Assembly (NCBI RefSeq): GCF_000151205.2
Contig: NC_016051.1
Span: 1,178,001 to 1,242,000, forward strand
DNA length: 64,000 nucleotides
Source: Thermococcus sp. AM4
GTDB lineage: Archaea; Methanobacteriota_B; Thermococci; Thermococcales; Thermococcaceae
Direction: 5' to 3'
Below the pieces are notes generated by a model. It was not told the origin of the DNA, searched no databases, and saw nothing but the letters and a program-made list of their open reading frames with translations. Each line of letters begins with the position of its first letter. The stretch's first letter is position 1. Positions 58,873 through 64,000 of the stretch are shown here, piece by piece. A program made the translations under genes and the position numbers.

Positions 58873-59676
58873 ATGCCGGTTAGTGAAGAAACGTTTAAGG
58901 GAGAAGTTCTTTCAAAAATCCCGCCCCGGAACGAGCCACCTTTACCTTCCGATTGGCTCCATGTCGAAATGCTCGAACGCTTCCGCGTCCTCGGGTTCGC
59001 GCCCCTCAATGAGGGAATGAACGTCCTTGAGATAGGGTGTGGCGCCCATGCCTTAACTACCGTTCCCCTCGCTTATCTCGTCGGTGAGGCCGGCCGTGTC
59101 GTTGCGGTTGACCGCTCCCGCTGGCGCTTCTTTGAGGATGTAACTTCCTCAGCCGGCGTGAAGCACAGGATAATCCCGCTCAAGCTTGACGCGCGGGAGT
59201 TGCCGTTCCCGTTCAGAGCCTTCGACTTGGCGATTCTCGTCCATGGAGTCAGGAGCCTGAAAAACGAAGAGGCGATGATTAAGGTCATCTCTGAAATGCT
59301 CCGTGTCTCGGAGCGGGTATTCATCGCGGAGAGCCTCCCTGTGGCGAAAAACGAGCGACAGAGGGCGCACCTCGAACTCTACAACCTGCGCGAGGAAATC
59401 ATTGAGGCGCTGTTCGGCGAGAAGGACGACCTCCACTACCCGACGCTTGAGAAGCTCGTGGAGCTCGTTGAGTGGGCAGGGGGAGATGTAATCGAGAGCG
59501 GAACCTTCGAGCCCGAGTTGCCGCACTACCTCGCCTACATTCCGGGGGAATATGTGGAGAGGATAGAAGACGAGGAAAAGCGCGCCGAGCTTTTGAGAAG
59601 GCGGGAGGAAGCCTACGAAAAGTGGAAGGAAGGGGCGGAGCATCCTCTGGTGGGGTGGCTGATTGCAAAGCGCTGA
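58873..59676 (+). CDS. Class I SAM-dependent methyltransferase
   Basis: This 267-residue protein has motif I VLEIGCGAHALTTV near residue 50, a following acidic strand end VVAVDRS, and LDARELPFPFRAFDLAILVHGV typical of UbiE/MenG-like methyltransferases. The C-terminal part is helical and charged (ERIEDEEKRAELLRRREEAYEKW). The substrate is unknown. ATG 58873 is used. Its stop is 11 bases from the end of the convergent secreted protein gene. Confidence 0.86.
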   Translation: MPVSEETFKGEVLSKIPPRNEPPLPSDWLHVEMLERFRVLGFAPLNEGMNVLEIGCGAHALTTVPLAYLVGEAGRVVAVDRSRWRFFEDVTSSAGVKHRIIPLKLDARELPFPFRAFDLAILVHGVRSLKNEEAMIKVISEMLRVSERVFIAESLPVAKNERQRAHLELYNLREEIIEALFGEKDDLHYPTLEKLVELVEWAGGDVIESGTFEPELPHYLAYIPGEYVERIEDEEKRAELLRRREEAYEKWKEGAEHPLVGWLIAKR

Positions 59677-59687
59677 GCTTGCTGAGC

Positions 59688-60863
59688 TCAGGGTTCGTCT
59701 ATGAACCACGGATAAAGCTCAACCGTAAACTCAATGGGCGGTGCCTCTACGTCGTGCCGTGATATGAAGGTTCCGCTGAAGGGGGAATCGATGACCGCCT
59801 CATAGTGGAAGAGGGCCTCTGCCTTGAGTTTCAATCTCGCCAGATGGAACGTGACACCGGGATCAACATGAACGATTACCGCAGGGTGGGCACTGAAGCT
59901 CTTTCCCCATGCCGGATGGCTGAATATAAACCCCCGCTCTTTGAGGTCGTAGAAGTTGAACTTCACTTCCAAGTTGGGATCCACGTCGTCGGTGTACCAT
60001 TTGAAGCCTAGAGCCGTGGAGTGGCTCTCCGTAAAGCCCGCCTGGGCGTTTAGTAGGGATCTTCCTGAGCAATCAACCCCAAAGCCAACGTTCATGCCCC
60101 ACGTAATCACAGAGGTGGAACTTGAGCCGCTTCCCTCCGGTCTGAAATTGCCAACACCTATGAAGGCGTCTTCGGGATTGAGGACTTTTAATCTCTCCTT
60201 CACTTCTTTAACGGCAACCTTGAGACCTTCAGATACGGTTGAGGGTACTTTGGCGTCGTGATTTATGTGAATGTAGTACACGTACTGACCGCTAAGTGCG
60301 GACGTTACCCAGAAATTGGCTCCAAATACGTTATAGACGGTGCCTCTTTTCTTTGTCCACATGCTGGTTGAGACCTCGATGTCTTTTGATGTAACCGGTG
60401 ATCTAATTCCCCCAATGTATTTCCAATCCCGGGCAGGTTCGCCAGCGAGGGATCCCTTAACCTCGAGGGGAATCCTTTTGAACATGCTTACTTCCGAGAT
60501 GAACTGCTCTTCTAGGACCCTAAGGTCTGTGAGGTTATCTCCAAAGTAGTACAGTGGCGCATATGCTCCGGACGGTAGGGGACGTAAGGCGATTCCGACA
60601 AAGGTAGCGTTGCTAAACTGGCTGAGGTTCAGCCGGAGGGTTAGCTTGTCCCAATACTCTGCGAGGAACTTCTCCGCCAGTTCGATGCTTGAGTTGCCAG
60701 TGAATGTTTTCATTATGAATCCTTTCTCAGGTGTAGGTGATGGGTGGTTGGAAAGTTTAAACATATCTCTGTCTGTGATATTGGACTGGGGGAACAAAGA
60801 CACGACAACCGTTGCCGCAAGCATAAACCCGAGGAGAAACACCAATAGGAGCTTCTTTTTCAA
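59688..60863 (-). CDS. Secreted or lipid-anchored protein of unknown function
   Basis: This 391-residue protein starts with a signal peptide or uncleaved anchor (KKKLLLVFLLGFMLAATVVVS), followed by a linker and a large extracytoplasmic region with sequons (NSS, NLS, NAT, NLT). One Cys only is in the mature part (VDCSGRS). The last third is beta-rich and aromatic (GFKWYTDDVDPNLEVKFNFYD). It overlaps the upstream membrane protein gene by four bases. I do not recognise the family. Confidence 0.7.
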   Translation of the reverse strand: MKKKLLLVFLLGFMLAATVVVSLFPQSNITDRDMFKLSNHPSPTPEKGFIMKTFTGNSSIELAEKFLAEYWDKLTLRLNLSQFSNATFVGIALRPLPSGAYAPLYYFGDNLTDLRVLEEQFISEVSMFKRIPLEVKGSLAGEPARDWKYIGGIRSPVTSKDIEVSTSMWTKKRGTVYNVFGANFWVTSALSGQYVYYIHINHDAKVPSTVSEGLKVAVKEVKERLKVLNPEDAFIGVGNFRPEGSGSSSTSVITWGMNVGFGVDCSGRSLLNAQAGFTESHSTALGFKWYTDDVDPNLEVKFNFYDLKERGFIFSHPAWGKSFSAHPAVIVHVDPGVTFHLARLKLKAEALFHYEAVIDSPFSGTFISRHDVEAPPIEFTVELYPWFIDEP

Positions 60864-61225
60864 GATCTCACCTCCATTTTTCTGAATCCTGGCCAGACCA
60901 GCTCAAAAAACCCGCTGAGGGCCCAAGCTGTGAGAAACATCGCCCCTTCCTTCGAGATCCCGTGAATGCTACCAGTAGGGGAAAGGTACTCAATCGCCAC
61001 CAAACCCATCAAGATGCCGTAAAGGGCTACGTTCCAAACCCATAATTTTTGCCTTTGCCTTTCCACTCTGTATTTCCAAGCGCGGAAGAGAAGAGCACTC
61101 GAGACCCAGAGAGCTATGAGAACGAGTGCAGTCTCAGGGGATAAGCCGTAAAACCAAAGGAAAAGAATCATCATGGCGAGGAAAGGAACACCTATAATCA
61201 GTCTGAATGAATTGTTCAATCGCAT
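60860..61225 (-). CDS. Small membrane protein paired with a secreted protein
   Basis: This 121-residue protein has four hydrophobic segments (LIIGVPFLAMMILFLWFYG, TALVLIALWVSSALLF, LWVWNVALYGILMGLVAIEYL, AMFLTAWALSGFFELVW) with a basic loop KYRVERQRQK. It overlaps the downstream secreted protein gene by four bases, so the two are translationally coupled. ATG 61225 follows GGGAGATGA. A CTTTTAAGAG promoter-like element lies about 40 bases upstream. Function unknown; it could be an immunity or export partner. Confidence 0.68.
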   Translation of the reverse strand: MRLNNSFRLIIGVPFLAMMILFLWFYGLSPETALVLIALWVSSALLFRAWKYRVERQRQKLWVWNVALYGILMGLVAIEYLSPTGSIHGISKEGAMFLTAWALSGFFELVWPGFRKMEVRS

Positions 61226-61356
61226 TTCTATCATCTCCCAACTTGCAATTGTACTCGACTCTTAAAAGTTTTACTAAAAGAGCAATAGTTTACAACTTTG
61301 ACCCAGCGGAATTTAAAGGGGATATAAATTCAACCTGACCCCATAAAATCTTTATG

Positions 61357-61847
61357 TCACTGCCTAAGATTAGGGGCTCTTCTCTTGTTACAGACCACCG
61401 CGTCGGGAGGCATTCCAAAGAGTGCAAATGCTGTTATGATATCGCTGGACATCCCCACTGTGTTGGAGACGAAAACGAGCGCCCAGAAGTTTGAATGGAA
61501 AAGCCACGCAAGGAGAAGTGAAAACACAGAAAGCAGAGTCGGCGCAAGAGTTGCGAAGAGATACTCCCTCGCGCGGAGAGGTGTCTCAACTGACACATAG
61601 GGAGATAACAATTTTCCAAAAAAAGTAACCCCCACTCTGATTCTTGCCTTGAATAGCTTAGCTGTGAGTGCATGGAGCCCCTCGTGAAGGGGATTATAAA
61701 TAACTGTAGGGTTAAAAAATACAGAATCTCTCGAAGCGAACTTGGGAATATATCAACCCATGGAACCGCGAGGACCGAACCCACGAAAAGCAGAAAGGAG
61801 AGAACGATGACATTAGAGGAACAATCAGGGAGTCGAGGCCCTCCCAT
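61357..61847 (-). pseudogene. DUF3267-like HExxH membrane protein split by a -1 frameshift
   Basis: Two frames make one protein. The first starts at ATG 61847, overlapping the idsA stop (TGATG), and gives a membrane helix (NVIVLSFLLFVGSVLA) and WVDIFPSSLREILYF. At the six-T run (plus-strand A6 at 61714-61719) the homology jumps to the -1 frame: NPTVIYNPLHEGLHALTAKLF, with the zinc-protease motif HEGLH, then VGVTFFGKLLSPYVSV and two further helices, ending PNLRQ at 61357. One extra T would join them. The heptamer is T-TTT-TTA, a classic slippery sequence, so either a pseudogene, an assembly error or programmed frameshifting is possible. Confidence 0.75.
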
Positions 61848-62878
61848 CAGAACTCCCTCTCGACGAGGAACTCGGCGAGGAGTTCAAGATCTTTCCTCGC
61901 CTCGCTCTCAGGGAGGATCTTTAGGGCCTCGTTCGCTTCCTTCACCAGGTTTTTCGCGTAGTTGGCGGCGTAGTCGATGCTGCCGTACTTTTTGAGGAGC
62001 TCAATGGCTTTGGCGACTTCCTCCTTAACTTTCTCGTCGTGGATGAGAGCATCGCCCTTAGCGTCACCGGCGTACTTGCCGAAGACCTTCAGGAACTCGG
62101 CCTTGTCCTCCTCACTCGCGTGCTGGAAGAAGTGGCTGACTATAAGGGTTTTCTTGCCCTTCCTTATGTCGCTTCCGACGGGCTTCCCGAGCTTCTCCTC
62201 GTCGGCAATCAAATCGAGAACGTCATCCCATATCTGGAAGGCTATTCCCACGTTCCTTCCCCACTTCGAGAGGGCCCTTATGTACTCCTCATTGTCGGTG
62301 CCGACGATTGCGCCTATCGTCGCCGAGCCGTCGAAGAGCGCCCCGGTCTTGCCGCTGATCATCTTGAGGTACTCGTCAACGGTAACCTCGTCCTTCGTCT
62401 CGAACTCTATGTCGAGTGCCTGACCCTCGCAGAGCTCGTTTGAGGTCTTCACGAGAACCTCGAGGATTCTCGCCTTCTTCTCGGGGCTTACCTCAGCCTT
62501 GGCTATCGCCTCAAAGGCCTTTGAAAACAGCAAATCGCCAGCTAAAATGGCCATGTTGACGCCCCAGACCTTGTGGACGGTCGGCCTTCCGCGCCTCAGC
62601 TCGTCCATGTCCATTATGTCGTCGTGAACCAGCGAATAGTTGTGAATGAACTCCACAGCGGCCGCTGGATAGAGAGCCTTCTCGGGGTCGCCGCCAACGG
62701 CCTCCGCTGCCCTGAGAACGACGAAGGGGCGAACCCTTTTGCCGCCGGCGAGCGGGTAGTGGCGGGCGGCCTCGTATAATTTCTTCGGGTCCTTTTCGGG
62801 AACGAGTTCGAGGATAATTTTATCGACGTCCTTCGCGAGGTTTTTGATCCGCGTGAAGAGTTCCTTGTAGTCCGTCAT
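61847..62878 (-). CDS. idsA: Geranylgeranyl/farnesyl diphosphate synthase
   Basis: This 343-residue prenyltransferase builds the isoprenoid chains of archaeal membrane lipids. The first Asp-rich motif is LVHDDIMDMDELRRGRP, the second FQIWDDVLDLIADE, and the early GGKRVRPF binds the allylic or homoallylic substrate. It is of the short-chain bifunctional FPP/GGPP type common in Thermococcales. The stop overlaps the start of the DUF3267-like gene. The upstream neighbour is the RNase J gene on the same strand, 68 bases away. Confidence 0.94.
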   Translation of the reverse strand: MTDYKELFTRIKNLAKDVDKIILELVPEKDPKKLYEAARHYPLAGGKRVRPFVVLRAAEAVGGDPEKALYPAAAVEFIHNYSLVHDDIMDMDELRRGRPTVHKVWGVNMAILAGDLLFSKAFEAIAKAEVSPEKKARILEVLVKTSNELCEGQALDIEFETKDEVTVDEYLKMISGKTGALFDGSATIGAIVGTDNEEYIRALSKWGRNVGIAFQIWDDVLDLIADEEKLGKPVGSDIRKGKKTLIVSHFFQHASEEDKAEFLKVFGKYAGDAKGDALIHDEKVKEEVAKAIELLKKYGSIDYAANYAKNLVKEANEALKILPESEARKDLELLAEFLVEREF

Positions 62879-62946
62879 ACTATCACCTCATCGGGATCTA
62901 AAGCTGAAGGGAAAAGGGTGAAAACCTTTATCAGTTTTTTGGAGGA

Positions 62947-64000
62947 TCACTCGATTTCCACGGTGTAACCGTTCCTTGAAACGAAGACGTCTCTGCCGAT
63001 CAGATAGCCTTCCTCCTCAGCCAGCTCCGCGTACTGTGTGAGCATCTGGAACTCTCCATGGGCCGGGACGATGTTCTCGGGGTTGAGCATCCTTATCAGG
63101 TAGCGGTGGTCCTCCCTGCTCGCATGGCCTGAAACGTGCATGTCCTTGATCATCCTCACACCCTTCATCCTGAGCTTGGTTTCCAGGATGTAGCGCTGGG
63201 CCCTGTTGAGGGGGTTTGGTATTGTTCCGGCCGAGAACACGACGGTGTCGCGCTTCCCGATGTCGTAGAGCTCCCCGTTGGCCATCCTCGTTAGCACCGC
63301 ACCCGGTTCACCCTGGTGACCAGTAACGATGAGCAGGTAGTTCTCCCTCGCCTGCGAGACCTCGGCAAGAACCTTCTTTATCGCGTTTGGGCTCCTCAGA
63401 ACCCTCGAGCCCTTCATCTTTATTAGCCCGAGCTGCTTCGCTATTCCGGTGTACTTGGCGAGGGAACGGCCTATGAAGACCGCCTGCCTGCCCATTCTGT
63501 TGGCTATCCATATGAGCTCCTGAAGGCGGGCGATGTGGCTAGCGAAGGTAGTGGCGATGAGACCATCGGCCTCCATGCCTTCGTAGAGAAAGAAGTCCTC
63601 GAGGAGCATCTGGGCAACTGCCTCGCTCGGGGTCTTCGTTGGCTCTCCAACGCGGGTCGATTCCGGTATGAGGACTTTAACGCCCTCCTTGCCGAGCTCC
63701 TTCAGCCTCTTGTAATCGGGTCTCTCGCCCAGGGGGCTGTTGTTGTCGAACTTGAAGTCGCCGGTGTGAACGACGGCGCCATCGGGCGTGTGCACAACCA
63801 CCATGGCCGCCTGGGGGATGGAGTGGGTGGAGCGGACGAACTCTATCGCGAGGTTCTCGCTGACCTGCACTATCTCCCCGAACTCGGTCTCGTACATGGG
63901 GTTCTTTACGTCGAAATACTTCTCGCTCTTAACCTCGCTCTTGGCGAGCTTCACGGTGTATGGAGTCCCGTAAACGGGAACGTCGGGGTAGTGGGGGGCT
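62947..64000 (-). CDS. Ribonuclease J (5'-truncated by window edge)
   Basis: The frame is open to the last base of the window; the visible ~350 codons are the C-terminal three quarters of archaeal RNase J, a 5'-3' exonuclease and endonuclease of the metallo-beta-lactamase/beta-CASP group. Visible motifs are VRSTHSIPQ (His), VVHTGDFKFD (Asp), the beta-CASP segments VTGHQGEPG and VSGHASREDH, and VPAHGEFQML (His). The N-terminal HxHxDH motif lies outside the window. It shares strand and probably regulation with idsA. The archaeal family is usually ~450 residues. Confidence 0.93.
   Translation of the reverse strand, partial: APHYPDVPVYGTPYTVKLAKSEVKSEKYFDVKNPMYETEFGEIVQVSENLAIEFVRSTHSIPQAAMVVVHTPDGAVVHTGDFKFDNNSPLGERPDYKRLKELGKEGVKVLIPESTRVGEPTKTPSEAVAQMLLEDFFLYEGMEADGLIATTFASHIARLQELIWIANRMGRQAVFIGRSLAKYTGIAKQLGLIKMKGSRVLRSPNAIKKVLAEVSQARENYLLIVTGHQGEPGAVLTRMANGELYDIGKRDTVVFSAGTIPNPLNRAQRYILETKLRMKGVRMIKDMHVSGHASREDHRYLIRMLNPENIVPAHGEFQMLTQYAELAEEEGYLIGRDVFVSRNGYTVEIE

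Overview
The window is chromosomal DNA of a hyperthermophilic euryarchaeon of the order Thermococcales, most likely a Thermococcus. The evidence is archaeal-type ribosomal proteins and RNA polymerase subunits, archaeal adenylate kinase, Cbf5, aRNase J, GPN-loop and PINA ATPases, TTTATAAA-type promoters, GGTG-type ribosome binding sites, DUF835 proteins and a 30-nt CRISPR repeat ending in ATTGAAAG, the usual 5' handle of Thermococcales crRNAs. Genes are densely packed on both strands.
Bases 1-15854 form a translation and transcription super-operon on the + strand: L19e (cut by the window edge), L18, S5, L30, L15, SecY, adenylate kinase, an EMC3/YidC-like membrane protein, L34e, CMP kinase, L14e, Cbf5, S13, S4, S11, Rpo3, L18e, L13, S9, Rpo10, Rpo6, a degenerate enolase homologue, S2 and L40e. 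tRNA-Ser, tRNA-Leu(CAA), tRNA-Pro and tRNA-Leu(TAA) lie between them. An accessory block (SDR oxidoreductase plus a HicBA toxin-antitoxin pair) sits between rpl14e and cbf5.
Bases 15897-29389 hold PadR and Lrp regulators, a FUN14 protein, a phosphoesterase homologue that has lost its metal ligands, an orphan class III (pilin-like) protein, two tRNAs, a repeat-rich non-coding stretch, a flavin disulfide reductase, MTA phosphorylase, SRP54, a YkgJ Fe/Zn-cluster protein, GfcR, another tRNA-Arg, MoeA and SerRS.
Bases 29489-32105 are a small accessory island: a DUF4143 ATPase, a VapBC pair whose 56-residue antitoxin is easily missed, and a nucleotidyltransferase. Bases 32168-40881 return to core genes: Sua5, a TPR-like protein, AsnB, a GPN GTPase, MinD, PINA and Maf, plus a well-formed C/D box sRNA (complement of 40224-40272) whose guide matches a universally conserved 23S rRNA segment.
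Bases 40882-44319 are a CRISPR leader and array: 43 identical repeats, one degenerate terminal repeat and an internally deleted remnant. No cas gene is in the window. Bases 44341-49620 carry a PHP protein, an operon for the B12 subunit, chaperone and epimerase of methylmalonyl-CoA metabolism, a DUF835 protein, two tRNAs, a PAP2-like membrane protein and a prolidase.
From 49791 to the end, core genes (LeuRS with a structured leader, GGPP synthase, RNase J) alternate with AT-richer accessory material: a secreted helical protein, a membrane DUF835 protein, a five-gene secreted-protein/ABC-transporter cassette (55169-58550), a second secreted/membrane pair (59688-61225), and a DUF3267 HExxH membrane protein split by a -1 frameshift at a UUUUUUA heptamer. 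The five-gene cassette and the frameshifted protease are the best candidates for undescribed biology.
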